DNA from: Bradyrhizobium elkanii USDA 76
Lineage (GTDB): Bacteria; Pseudomonadota; Alphaproteobacteria; Rhizobiales; Xanthobacteraceae
Direction of reading: 5' to 3'
DNA: 64,000 nt
Assembly (NCBI RefSeq): GCF_023278185.1
Contig: NZ_CP066356.1
Location: 8,548,001 to 8,612,000, forward strand
Position numbers and translations under genes: made by a program. The notes beneath the pieces were generated by a model that saw only the letters and a program-made list of their open reading frames with translations, did not search any database and was not told the origin of the DNA. Below are positions 36,518 to 44,306 of the stretch, one piece after another (positions within the stretch are counted from its first letter, which is position 1; every line of letters begins with the position of its first letter).

Positions 36518-37012
36518 ATGCCGCAGAATCCCCCCATCATCGCGGGCACCCGGATTGGACATGTCCACCTCAAGGTGGCCGATCTCGACCGGGCGCTCGG
36601 CTTCTATTGCGGCGTGCTCGGCTTCGAGCTGCAGCAGCGGCTGGGCGCGGACGCGGCCTTCATCTCGGCCGGCGGCTATCACCACCACATCGGCCTCAAC
36701 ACCTGGGAAAGCAAGGGCGGCCATCCGCCGCCGCCGGGCACCACCGGCCTGTTCCACACCGCTATCCTCTATCCGACCCGCCCGGCGCTCGCCGACGCGC
36801 TGCACCGGGTGCTGTCGGCCGGCATCCAGCTCGACGGCGCCAGCGACCACGGCGTCAGCCAGGCGCTGTACCTGCGCGATCCCGACGAGAACGGCGTCGA
36901 GCTCTATTGGGATCGCCCCGAGGCCGAATGGCCGCGCAGCGCGGACGGCAAGCTCGCGATGTTCACGCGACGGCTGGACGTTGAGGACCTGCTGAAGCAG
37001 CGGGCGGGGTAA
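36518..37012 (+). CDS. VOC-superfamily protein (glyoxalase/extradiol dioxygenase-like)
   Basis: A 164-residue vicinal-oxygen-chelate protein with two beta-alpha-beta-beta-beta modules. Metal ligands fit His in GHVHLKVADLDRALGFY, His in GLFHTAI and Glu in ENGVELYWDRP, the latter being the ring-cleaving dioxygenase/CatE-type C-terminal motif. It could be a catechol-2,3-dioxygenase-like enzyme or a glyoxalase relative; the short length (one domain pair) does not decide. It lies 134 bases after the CMD-family gene. Confidence 0.78.
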   Translation: MPQNPPIIAGTRIGHVHLKVADLDRALGFYCGVLGFELQQRLGADAAFISAGGYHHHIGLNTWESKGGHPPPPGTTGLFHTAILYPTRPALADALHRVLSAGIQLDGASDHGVSQALYLRDPDENGVELYWDRPEAEWPRSADGKLAMFTRRLDVEDLLKQRAG

Positions 37013-37070
37013 TTCCGCAACGCGGATCATTTCGTAACCTGGATCGCGCTTCGCCGCGTTCCAGCTAAGG

Positions 37071-37215
37071 CTCCCCCCCTTTTCCCCTTCCCCCTGAAAG
37101 GGGGAAGGTCGGGATGGGGGTCAGCCGCGGGCTCTGCTGCAAGTGGAGGGAGCGGATCCCCACCCGCTTTGCTCTACGAGCAAAGCGACCTCCCCTTTTC
37201 AAGGGGAGGTGGGGA
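37071..37215. repeat. Dispersed palindromic repeat, family H copy (CCCCTTTC type)
   Basis: CCTTCCCCCTGAAAGGGGGA at the left and GACCTCCCCTTTTCAAGGGG at the right, with the inner hairpin GCTTTGCTCTACGAGCAAAG. A related element is at 48807. It separates convergent genes. Confidence 0.8.
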
Positions 37216-37224
37216 GGTGGAAAT

Positions 37225-38442
37225 CTACTTCCCCTTCGTCATGATCGTCACCGCCGCGATCAGCTCCAGGCCAATGCAGCCATAGAACGGCAGCGAATAG
37301 CTGCCGGAGAGATCGCGCAGCAGCCCGACCACGCCGGGACCGAAGGCGTAGGTGATCTGATTGATCGCGGTGAGCAGGCTGACCAGCACGCCGAACGCAC
37401 GCGGATCGAACTCGCGCTGCACGATCAGCGCCGGCAGCGTGATCAGATTGCCGACCGAGAAGCCGAACAGCGCGCAGGCGGCGATCTGCGCCACGTCATT
37501 GTGCACATTGATGATGACGGCGAGCGCGATCGCCTGGCTGACAAAGGACAGCGCCGATGCCAGCCGCTGGTTGAGCCGGTCGATCACGAAGGAGAACGAG
37601 ACGCGGCCGACCACGGCCATCGCGGTCAAGAGCGCCATCGCCACCGTCGCGCGCTCGCGGCCGATCACCTGATCGAGATGGGCGATCAGATGCACGATGA
37701 AGCCGACCTGGGCGAATAGCACCAGCGCGAAGGCAATCGAGACCGAGAGGAAACGGATGTCGCGAAGCGCTCGCGCCCGCACCTGGGTCGCCGACGGCGC
37801 GTCCGCCGCCGCCGCCGCCGTGACCGCGTGCAGATGCGCCGGCGGCCGCCCGACAAGGATCAGGATGACCGGCACCATCACCACGATCAGCAGCAGCGCG
37901 GCCGCGATCATCGCGCCGGAGAAGCCGAAGGTGCCGATCCCCGCCACCAGCAGCGGCACGCCGACGATGCCGCCGAAGCTCGCGCCGTTCAGCGCCAGGC
38001 TGATCGCCATGCCGCGCTTCTTGTCGAACCACAGGCCGAGCGTGTTGGTAATGATGCCGAGGCTGGTGCCGGCCCAGCCGAACGCCAGCAGCGCATTGGC
38101 GAGATAGAGCTGCCAGGGCTCGCGCACCTCGCCGATCGCAACGGCTGCGATCGCCATCGCGAAGGTGCCGGCGATCAGGCAGCTGCGCGCGCCGAACGCC
38201 TTGATCGCCTCGCTGACGAAGGCAACCAGCGCCGCGCCGAACAGATAGAAGAAGGTCGTGCCCGACGAGATCAGCGACGCCGGCCAGCCGTGCAGCTTGT
38301 GCAACTCAGCGACGTAGACGCTCTGGCCGTAGAAGCCCAGTCCCCAGCCGAAGGTCGCGAGCAGGAAGCAGACGACGACGATGCGCCAGCCCTCATAGCC
38401 TAGCGAGGATTCGTCATGCAGCGTGGGTGAGGATGCGTCCAT
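37225..38442 (-). CDS. MFS transporter (monocarboxylate/oxalate-formate-like)
   Basis: A 405-residue major facilitator with 12 predicted transmembrane helices. The start GWRIVVVCFLLATFGWGLGFYG and the GLWFDKKRGMAISLALNGASFG segment after TM4 resemble monocarboxylate-porter-like MFS proteins. Substrate not predictable. It is convergent with the VOC gene and followed upstream by another MFS gene on the same strand. Confidence 0.8.
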   Translation of the reverse strand: MDASSPTLHDESSLGYEGWRIVVVCFLLATFGWGLGFYGQSVYVAELHKLHGWPASLISSGTTFFYLFGAALVAFVSEAIKAFGARSCLIAGTFAMAIAAVAIGEVREPWQLYLANALLAFGWAGTSLGIITNTLGLWFDKKRGMAISLALNGASFGGIVGVPLLVAGIGTFGFSGAMIAAALLLIVVMVPVILILVGRPPAHLHAVTAAAAADAPSATQVRARALRDIRFLSVSIAFALVLFAQVGFIVHLIAHLDQVIGRERATVAMALLTAMAVVGRVSFSFVIDRLNQRLASALSFVSQAIALAVIINVHNDVAQIAACALFGFSVGNLITLPALIVQREFDPRAFGVLVSLLTAINQITYAFGPGVVGLLRDLSGSYSLPFYGCIGLELIAAVTIMTKGK

Positions 38443-38556
38443 TTCTTGCTCTTGCTTCTCACATCGTCAGGACCGGATCTATCCGTTCTCACGATGTAAG
38501 GAGCCGTGCAAGCCGGTCACTTCGAAACGGATCGAAGTGTCAGCAATTGGCAGCAG

Positions 38557-38606
38557 CATGGTCCGGAAAAGTGCGAAGCGGTTTTCCGAAAAGACCACGC
38601 TCAAAC
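38557..38606. repeat. Family E repeat, half copy
   Basis: GCATGGTCCGGAAAAGTGCG followed by GGTTTTCCGAAAAGACCACGC, the inverted form of the second hairpin of the 5409 element. It lies between two MFS genes. Confidence 0.75.
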
Positions 38607-38614
38607 GGGAAGGT

Positions 38615-39859
38615 TCAGATGCTGGGATCCGGGATTTCTTCCACCGCACGCAATTTCGTGCGCCGCTTGGCGAATGAAGCCATTGACAGCACGGCAAGGC
38701 CGAGCAGCACCGGCGGAAACACCACCATGTTGACGGCATTCCAGCCGTAATGCGCCAGCAGCTGTCCCGACGAGAACGAGCCGATCGCCATCATGCCGAA
38801 CACCAGGAAATCGTTGAACGCCTGCACCTTGTTACGCTCCTGCGGCCGGTGCGTTTCCAGCACCAGCGCGGAGGCGCCGACGAATGCGAAGTTCCAGCCG
38901 ATCCCGAGCACGAACAACGTCGCCCAGAAGTGCGGCACTGATATGCCTGACAGTCCGATCATGGCGGCCAGCGCCTCGAGCGCCAGCCCGAGCGCGACAA
39001 TGCGAGGTGCGCCAAACCGCGCGATCAGCGAGCCTGTGAAGAAGCTCGGGCCGTACATCGCAACGATGTGCCATTGAATGCCGAAATTGGAATCGCTGAC
39101 CGACAGCCCGCACATCTTCATGGCGAGCGGCGCCGAGGTCATCACCAGATTCATCATGGGATAGGCGATCACGCCGCACAGCGCCGCGGCGATGAAGCGC
39201 GGCTGCTTCGCGATTTCGAGCAGCGGGCGGCCGCCATGCAGGTCCGCAGCCGCAGGCTTCGGCGCGTCGACGCCCGAGAGCACCGCCATCGCCACCAGTG
39301 CGACCAGCGCCTGCATCACGAAGGAGAACGCGAACAGATAGGGCGGCCAGATGTCCATGGTCCACTGCACGAGCTGCGGCCCGAGCACGCCGGCGAACAC
39401 GCCGCCGGCCATCACCCAGGACACCGCCTTGGGCCGGAACGCGACACTGGCGCCATCGGCGGCGGCAAAGCGGTAGGACTGCGCGACGGCGCCGTAGAGC
39501 CCGCCGAGGAAGGTCGCGCCGCAGAACAGCCAGAACGATGAGTGCAGGATCGCCCAGGCGCCGAGCGCGCCGGTGAGCGTGCCGCAGAAGGTGCCGATGA
39601 TGAAGGCGACGCGTCGTCCATAGGCGCGCGAGATCGCGCCGGTCGGCAGCGTGCCGGCGGCAAGCCCGAGCACATACATCGAGAGCGGCACCGTCGCGAG
39701 CGAGACGTCGGGTGCCAGCGTCGCGCCGACGATCGAGCCGGTGGCGAAGATCACCGCCGAATTGGCGCCGGTCAACGCCTGCGCCGCCGCAAGCCGCCAC
39801 ACATTGCTGCGCGCCCGCGCGTCGTCGCTCGCCTCATCCGCAGCTGTCACGTCGATCAT
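38615..39859 (-). CDS. MFS transporter
   Basis: A 414-residue, 12-helix major facilitator. The ATG at 39859 (MIDVTAADEASDD) is chosen because the upstream 44 codons are Arg-rich and not membrane-like. Features include the TM4-5 loop SRAYGRRVAFIIGTF, a degenerate MFS motif A, and a second-half GSLIARFGAPRIVALG copy. The C-terminus is short and charged. Substrate unknown. The 308 bases before the next gene contain only a family D repeat. Confidence 0.8.
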   Translation of the reverse strand: MIDVTAADEASDDARARSNVWRLAAAQALTGANSAVIFATGSIVGATLAPDVSLATVPLSMYVLGLAAGTLPTGAISRAYGRRVAFIIGTFCGTLTGALGAWAILHSSFWLFCGATFLGGLYGAVAQSYRFAAADGASVAFRPKAVSWVMAGGVFAGVLGPQLVQWTMDIWPPYLFAFSFVMQALVALVAMAVLSGVDAPKPAAADLHGGRPLLEIAKQPRFIAAALCGVIAYPMMNLVMTSAPLAMKMCGLSVSDSNFGIQWHIVAMYGPSFFTGSLIARFGAPRIVALGLALEALAAMIGLSGISVPHFWATLFVLGIGWNFAFVGASALVLETHRPQERNKVQAFNDFLVFGMMAIGSFSSGQLLAHYGWNAVNMVVFPPVLLGLAVLSMASFAKRRTKLRAVEEIPDPSI

Positions 39860-40030
39860 CGGTCGTCCCGCCTCGAAGCCCCGGCGGGAGCCTCCAATCG
39901 GGCGCACTATGGAGAGCGGGTCGCGGCGGATCAACCGGCGCAAACGGACCGAGGCCATGCGGGAGGCGCACACGGGATCGCTTGCTCTCACAGAGTGACG
40001 TCACAGCAGCCCGGCACTTCTATCAGTACC

Positions 40031-40132
40031 GTCATCCTGAGGAGCGCGTAGCGCGTCTCGAAGGATGCACGGCCACCAGCCGGGCCGTCGACCCTTCGAG
40101 ACGGCCGCGTTGCGGCCTCCTCAGGGTGACGG
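40031..40132. repeat. Dispersed palindromic repeat, family D copy 2
   Basis: GTCATCCTGAGGAGCGCG to CCTCAGGGTGACGG. It is the only recognisable structure between the MFS gene and hicB (39860-40167). Confidence 0.85.
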
Positions 40133-40167
40133 TGATAGAGCTGAACAATGGTGTGACGACAGACTTT

Positions 40168-40659
40168 CTACCGCGCCGGCTTCTTGCCGGGCCGCTTCTC
40201 GGCGCGCAGCGCGCCGGTCTTGTGCACCTTGGAGCGCGGCCCGACGAAGTGCGGCTTGTGAACGTGCCATTCAAGCGCGAGCGTCGCGGCGAAACCGAAA
40301 AAGCTCGAACGACTCATGCCGAGTCCGGCGGCATGCTTGTCGATCCGTGTGATGAGGCTCTTCGGCAAATAGACGTTGACGCGCTCGGACGGGTCGGGCG
40401 GATCGACGCCGACCATGAAGAAGGCCGCGACGTCCGAGCCCTTCGGCGCCACGATGCGCTCGATCGGGGTCGGCTCCGGCAATGGCTTGCCCTGCTCGAC
40501 CCAGCCGTCGACGGTTTGCGCCAGCGTTTGCTCGGCGCGCTCGATCGCGTCTTCCTGCGATCGTCCCGCGGCAACGCAGCCGGGAAAATCCGGAAACCAC
40601 GCCCCGAACGCGCCGCGCGGACCGCGCTCCAGCACGGCCGGATAAAGCCGTCTCTTCAT
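40168..40659 (-). CDS. hicB: HicB-family antitoxin, orphan
   Basis: A 163-residue HicB-like protein. The N-terminal HicB domain (residues 1-55) contains YPAVLERGPRGAFGAWFPDFPGC and the EDAIERAEQTL helix; the C-terminal ribbon-helix-helix (about 92-128) contains RVNVYLPKSLITRIDKHA, a DNA-binding strand and helix. A basic tail follows. HicB normally neutralises a HicA mRNA interferase encoded next to it, but no HicA gene is present on either side. GGAGG lies six bases upstream of the ATG, and a promoter with an overlapping dyad is visible, so it may act as a stand-alone repressor. Confidence 0.82.
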   Translation of the reverse strand: MKRRLYPAVLERGPRGAFGAWFPDFPGCVAAGRSQEDAIERAEQTLAQTVDGWVEQGKPLPEPTPIERIVAPKGSDVAAFFMVGVDPPDPSERVNVYLPKSLITRIDKHAAGLGMSRSSFFGFAATLALEWHVHKPHFVGPRSKVHKTGALRAEKRPGKKPAR

Positions 40660-40680
40660 TCTGGCCTCCGTCGTCGGAGT

Positions 40681-40709
40681 ATGCTATTTCACACACACTT
40701 GTGTGTCAA
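40681..40709 (-). promoter_or_regulatory. hicB promoter with overlapping dyad operator
   Basis: On the minus strand TTGACA (40704-40709) and TAGCAT (40681-40686) are separated by exactly 17 bases. The spacer contains ACACAC/GTGTGT arms (40693-40706), a near-perfect dyad suited to a ribbon-helix-helix repressor such as HicB. Spacing to the ATG at 40659 is about 20 bases. Confidence 0.6.
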
Positions 40710-40745
40710 ATCACACAACACGCGACATCGTGGGAGCGTGCGACA

Positions 40746-40812
40746 ATGGACCCGCAAGCCGAACTCCGCATCGTCCGCGCGGCCTATGCCAGGCAGATCC
40801 TGGCCGCCGCGC
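40746..40812 (+). pseudogene. 5' remnant of a methyltransferase-like gene
   Basis: ATG at 40746 begins MDPQAELRIVRAAYARQILA, which resembles, from memory, the N-terminus of a protein-L-isoaspartate-methyltransferase-like family in Bradyrhizobium. The resemblance ends after about 23 codons, where the sequence runs into the 3' end of the DUF938 gene on the other strand. It is probably a gene truncated by rearrangement. Confidence 0.35.
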
Positions 40813-40848
40813 GGGCCAGGCTGGTGCCTGGCTTACGATTGAGCGCGG

Positions 40849-41523
40849 CTACTTGCGGGCAAAAACCAAAATCATGTTGTTGGCCGGCATCTCGAAGGTG
40901 CCGGCGAGCTTGAGCCCGACGCTTTCCGCAAGCGTCTCGAGATCGGCGATATCGCGCACCCCCCATTCGGCGTCGCGTTCGCGCAGCGACGTGTCGAATA
41001 CGGCATTGCTGAGCGCGGTATGCTTGCCGCCGCGCTTGAACGGGCCGTAGAGGATCAGCCGGCCGTCGGCGCGCAGGTGCCGCGCGGCGCCGGCGAACAG
41101 GCCCTCGGCGACGCGCCACGGCGCGATGTGGATCACATTGGCGCAGAAGATCGCGAGCAGTTGGTCCGGACCTTTGCCGTCCGACGGCGCCGGCGACCAG
41201 GCCGGGTCGGACAGATCGATCGGTTGCGGCGGCCGGATATTGGCGAGGCCGGCATGCACGCGCCAAGCCTCGATGCTGCGCAGGTGCGCCGCATGGAGGT
41301 CGCTCGGCCACCAGGTGATGTCGGGCGTCTGACCGGCGAAATAGACGACATGCTGGCCGGTGCCGCTGCCGGCTTCCAGCACGTCGCCGGATTGGCCGGC
41401 GAGGTGGTCCTTCAGGACGGTCCAGATCGGCTGATGGTTGCGATGGTACGCCGCCGCATCGAGCCGACCGTCCGCCTCGACCGGCTGGCCGTCCTTGCCG
41501 AACTCCACCACGAATTCCGCCAC
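40849..41523 (-). CDS. DUF938 protein (SAM-dependent methyltransferase-like)
   Basis: A 224-residue protein with a class I methyltransferase fold. Motif I appears as VLEAGSGTGQHVVYFA; the DUF938 marks include HRNHQPIWTVL, WPSDLHAAHLRSIEAW and FCANVIHIAPW. GTG at 41523 is chosen over longer starts because AGGAG lies seven bases upstream. Substrate and role are unknown. It is flanked by the truncated methyltransferase-like remnant downstream and a family D repeat upstream. Confidence 0.82.
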   Translation of the reverse strand: MAEFVVEFGKDGQPVEADGRLDAAAYHRNHQPIWTVLKDHLAGQSGDVLEAGSGTGQHVVYFAGQTPDITWWPSDLHAAHLRSIEAWRVHAGLANIRPPQPIDLSDPAWSPAPSDGKGPDQLLAIFCANVIHIAPWRVAEGLFAGAARHLRADGRLILYGPFKRGGKHTALSNAVFDTSLRERDAEWGVRDIADLETLAESVGLKLAGTFEMPANNMILVFARK

Positions 41524-41605
41524 CGCGCTTCTCCTGTTAGCTGCATGTAAACCGCACCGCCGCAACCGGCAAATGCGGAACTAGCATCGCGAGACCGCCC
41601 AACCC

Positions 41606-41706
41606 GTCATCCTGAGGTGCGAGCCCTTGCGAGCCTCGAAGGATGAATCGGCCACAGTCGGGCCGTCGACCCTTTGAGACGCGCTTCGCGCTCCTCAGGG
41701 TGACGG
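41606..41706. repeat. Dispersed palindromic repeat, family D copy 3
   Basis: GTCATCCTGAGGTGCGAGCC to CCTCAGGGTGACGGG. It takes up a third of the 328-base gap between the DUF938 gene and soxX; the remaining bases likely hold the sox promoter, but no clear -35/-10 pair was identified. Confidence 0.85.
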
Positions 41707-41851
41707 GTTTGATCTCGTCTTTGCAGAGTGCTGCCCTGTCATTAACCCCGCCGCGACGCGCCTATTCTCCGTGTTGCCAGCCGATGGCCTTTGTGCTTTC
41801 CACTCTTTATATTGCGATGGGATCATCGAGATTGAAGCCCGGGAAACGTCC

Positions 41852-42199
41852 TTGATCGCCACTTTCTCCAAGCCAGCCTTCGTCCTGGCGCTGCTGGCAG
41901 GCACCGCCATGGCCGCGCCCGCGCGGGCCCAATCCGCCGCCGAGGGACAAAAGCTCGCGTTCGACCGCGGCAAGGGCAATTGCCTGACCTGCCACGCCAT
42001 CAAGGGCGGCGACCTGCCCGGCACGATCGGCCCCGAGCTGACCGGCCTGAAGGCCAAATACAGCCGCGACGAGCTGATCGCGATCGTGACCGACGAGACC
42101 AAGCGCAATCCGCAGACGGTGATGCCGCCGTTCGGCCGAAACCGGATATTGAGCGAAAAGGAAATCGACGCGGTGGTGGACTTCCTGCAGACGCTGTGA
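41852..42199 (+). CDS. soxX: Sulfur oxidation c-type cytochrome SoxX
   Basis: A 115-residue periplasmic monohaem cytochrome, the partner of SoxA in the SoxXA complex that couples thiosulfate to SoxY. Signal peptide about 1-26 (AMAAPARAQ cleavage), haem motif CLTCH with Cys44, Cys47 and His48, and a distal Met in VMPPFGRNRIL. No ATG precedes the signal peptide in frame; TTG at 41852 is the most sensible start, with a GTG at 41771 as an alternative. First gene of soxXYZA-K-B. Confidence 0.88.
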   Translation: MIATFSKPAFVLALLAGTAMAAPARAQSAAEGQKLAFDRGKGNCLTCHAIKGGDLPGTIGPELTGLKAKYSRDELIAIVTDETKRNPQTVMPPFGRNRILSEKEIDAVVDFLQTL

Positions 42200-42232
42200 C
42201 GCCGCGACCGTCGCTTGAGGAGATTTTTTTCG

Positions 42233-42727
42233 ATGAACATCACGACCAGCGAATTTTTCAAGGCGCGCCGCATGGTGCTGAAGGGCGCGGGCGTCGCCGC
42301 GCTGATCGGCCTCGGGGTCATTCCGTTCGACGTGCCGCAGGCGCTCGCCGCCGCCAACGACAAATATCCCGAAGACGCATTCAAGCAGAAAACCGAGGCC
42401 GACGCGATCAAGGCACTCTATGGCAAGACCGCCGAGCCGTCGGACAAGGTCAAGATGGATGCGCCGGAGATCGCCGAGAACGGCGCTGTCGTGCCGATCT
42501 CCGCCACCACGACGCTGGCCGACGTCACCTCGATCTCGTTTCTGGTGAGCGAGAATCCGATCTCGCTGGTCGCCTCATACAGGATTCCGGCGGGCACGCT
42601 GCCGACCATCGCCAACCGCATCAAGATGGCCAAGACCAGCAACGTCACCGTGATCGTCGAGGCCGGCGGCAAGCTCTACAGCGCCAAGAAGGAAATCAAG
42701 GTCACCGTCGGCGGCTGCGGCGGCTGA
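42233..42727 (+). CDS. soxY: Thiosulfate oxidation carrier protein SoxY
   Basis: A 164-residue periplasmic carrier. The C-terminal swinging arm ends in VGGCGG, with Cys162 as the attachment site for sulfur intermediates. The N-terminus contains a twin-Arg-like ARRMVLKGAGVAALIGLG, consistent with Tat export together with SoxZ, as known for SoxYZ. GAGGAGAT precedes the ATG at 42233. A family E repeat, rather than the usual few bases, separates it from soxZ. Confidence 0.94.
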   Translation: MNITTSEFFKARRMVLKGAGVAALIGLGVIPFDVPQALAAANDKYPEDAFKQKTEADAIKALYGKTAEPSDKVKMDAPEIAENGAVVPISATTTLADVTSISFLVSENPISLVASYRIPAGTLPTIANRIKMAKTSNVTVIVEAGGKLYSAKKEIKVTVGGCGG

Positions 42728-42731
42728 GCAC

Positions 42732-42784
42732 GCATGATCCGGAAAAGTGGGAACCGGTTTCCCGACAAGATCATGCGCAAACAA
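42732..42784. repeat. Family E repeat within the sox operon
   Basis: GCATGATCCGGAAAAGTGGG then CCGGTTTCCCGACAAGATCATGC forms a long hairpin between soxY and soxZ. It could stabilise or process the mRNA there. Confidence 0.8.
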
Positions 42785-42798
42785 TAGGGATAAACCAG

Positions 42799-43110
42799 AT
42801 GGCATCGAGCATTCGCGTGCGCGCCACGTCAAACGGCGACACCACCGAGGTGCAGGCGCTGATCCAGCATCCGATGGATTCCGGCTTCGTCAAGGACGCC
42901 AAGGGCGAGATCATTCCGCCGCACTTCATCCAGCAGCTCACTTTCGAATATGACGGCAAGCCGGTGTTCGTCGCCGACTGGGGCGGCGGCGTCTCCAAGG
43001 ACCCCTATGTCAAGTTCGCCTTTAAGGGCGGCAAGAAGGGCGACGATCTGAAGGTCAGCTGGGTCGACAACAAAGGCGCGACCGACACCACCACGGCGAA
43101 GATTCAATGA
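42799..43110 (+). CDS. soxZ: Thiosulfate oxidation carrier complex protein SoxZ
   Basis: A 103-residue immunoglobulin-like protein that dimerises with SoxY and is co-exported without its own signal peptide. Family sequence RVRATSNGDTTEVQALIQHPMDSGF and FIQQLTFEYDGKPVF is clear. The ATG at 42799 follows AATAGGGATAAACCAG. Its stop overlaps the soxA start by four bases (ATGA). Confidence 0.94.
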   Translation: MASSIRVRATSNGDTTEVQALIQHPMDSGFVKDAKGEIIPPHFIQQLTFEYDGKPVFVADWGGGVSKDPYVKFAFKGGKKGDDLKVSWVDNKGATDTTTAKIQ

Positions 43111-43964
43111 CGCGGCGCCTCGCAATCCGCGCCACCATCGTCACGCTTGCGCTCGGCATGCTGGCGTGCGTGCCGGCGCGCGCGGCCGACAGCGTCGACC
43201 CCGCCGCCGACAAGGCCGCGTTCCAGAAATTCTTCACCACAAAATTCCCCAAGCTGAAGCTCGAGGATTTCGTCAACGGTCCCTATTCGATGAATGAGGA
43301 CCTGCACAGGCAGTGGGAGGAGAAGGAGCAGTTTCCGCCCTACGAGTTCTCGCTCGAAGCCGGCAAGGAGATGTTCGCAACGCCGTTCAAGAACGGCAAG
43401 ACCTACGCCGACTGCTTCCCGAACAAGGGCATCGGTATCCGCCAGAACTATCCCTATTTCGACGAGAAGGAAGGCAAGGTCGTCACGCTCGAGCTCGCGC
43501 TCAACCGCTGCCGCGAAGCCAATGGCGAGGCGCCGTTCTCCTATGTGAAGGACGACATGGCGGCGCTCACCGCCTACATGGCCTTCACCTCGCGCGGCAA
43601 GCCGATGGATATCAAGATCCCGAACGATCCGCGCGCGCTCGAGGCCTATCAGAAGGGCAAGGAATATTTCTACACCCGCCGCGGCCAGCTCAATTTCTCC
43701 TGCGCCACCTGCCACATCCAGAGCCCGGGCGAGCGGATCCGCGCCGAGGTGCTGGCGCCGGCACTCGGCATCCTGAACGCGATGCCGATCTACCGCTCGG
43801 AATGGAGCGGCATGGGCACGACCAGCCGCCGCTTCACCACCTGCAACAGCCAGATCCGCGGCGTGCCGCTCAATCCGCAGGACGACGAGTACCGCAACCT
43901 CGAATATTATTTGTCCTATGTCAGCAACGGCCTGCCGATTTCGGGTCCGGGAGCACGGCCATGA
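43107..43964 (+). CDS. soxA: Sulfur oxidation c-type cytochrome SoxA, monohaem type
   Basis: A 285-residue periplasmic subunit of SoxXA. Signal peptide about 1-27. The C-terminal haem motif is CATCH (Cys199, Cys202, His203) and the active-site cysteine that becomes a persulfide ligand is Cys246 in TTCNSQ. The N-terminal domain lacks a CxxCH motif and keeps Cys103 and Cys135 instead, likely a disulfide, so this is the single-haem SoxA class. It overlaps soxZ and the next gene by four bases each. Confidence 0.93.
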   Translation: MTRRLAIRATIVTLALGMLACVPARAADSVDPAADKAAFQKFFTTKFPKLKLEDFVNGPYSMNEDLHRQWEEKEQFPPYEFSLEAGKEMFATPFKNGKTYADCFPNKGIGIRQNYPYFDEKEGKVVTLELALNRCREANGEAPFSYVKDDMAALTAYMAFTSRGKPMDIKIPNDPRALEAYQKGKEYFYTRRGQLNFSCATCHIQSPGERIRAEVLAPALGILNAMPIYRSEWSGMGTTSRRFTTCNSQIRGVPLNPQDDEYRNLEYYLSYVSNGLPISGPGARP

Positions 43965-44275
43965 GCGCGGCCATCAAAGCTGTCCTCGCAGCATCGACCC
44001 TGCTGGTCGCAGCCGCGACCGGCGCCCTCGCCGCCTCCGAGGCCGACTACAAGGCGGCCTATGCCGCGGCTGAGGCCGCCAACAAGGAAGCAGGCGCCCT
44101 GCGCAACCAGTGGACCACCACCGCCTCGACGCTATCTGCCGCAAAAAAGGCCGGTGAGGCTGGTGATTTCGACACCGCAGTCGCCAAGGCCACGGAGGCC
44201 GAGGCACTGGCAAAGGCCTCGATCTTCCAGGCCACCAGCGAAAAGGAACGCTGGAAGGACATGGAAGTTCGTTAA
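43961..44275 (+). CDS. soxK: SoxXA-binding protein SoxK
   Basis: A 104-residue exported helical protein. Signal peptide about 1-24 (LLVAAATGALAAS); the rest is Ala/Glu/Lys-rich and predicted all-helical (EADYKAAYAAAEAANKEAG), ending in KERWKDMEVR. Position between soxA and soxB with ATGA overlap to soxA, size and composition match SoxK (SAXB), which binds SoxXA and raises its activity. Assignment relies on context and composition as much as on sequence. Confidence 0.8.
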   Translation: MSAAIKAVLAASTLLVAAATGALAASEADYKAAYAAAEAANKEAGALRNQWTTTASTLSAAKKAGEAGDFDTAVAKATEAEALAKASIFQATSEKERWKDMEVR

Positions 44276-44306
44276 GAGCGCGCAGGCCAGGGGCCGCGCG
44301 GAGAGA

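Noticed and set aside
43107..43964. Dihaem SoxA
   Set aside because: Only one CxxCH motif (CATCH) is present; the N-terminal domain has two lone cysteines.
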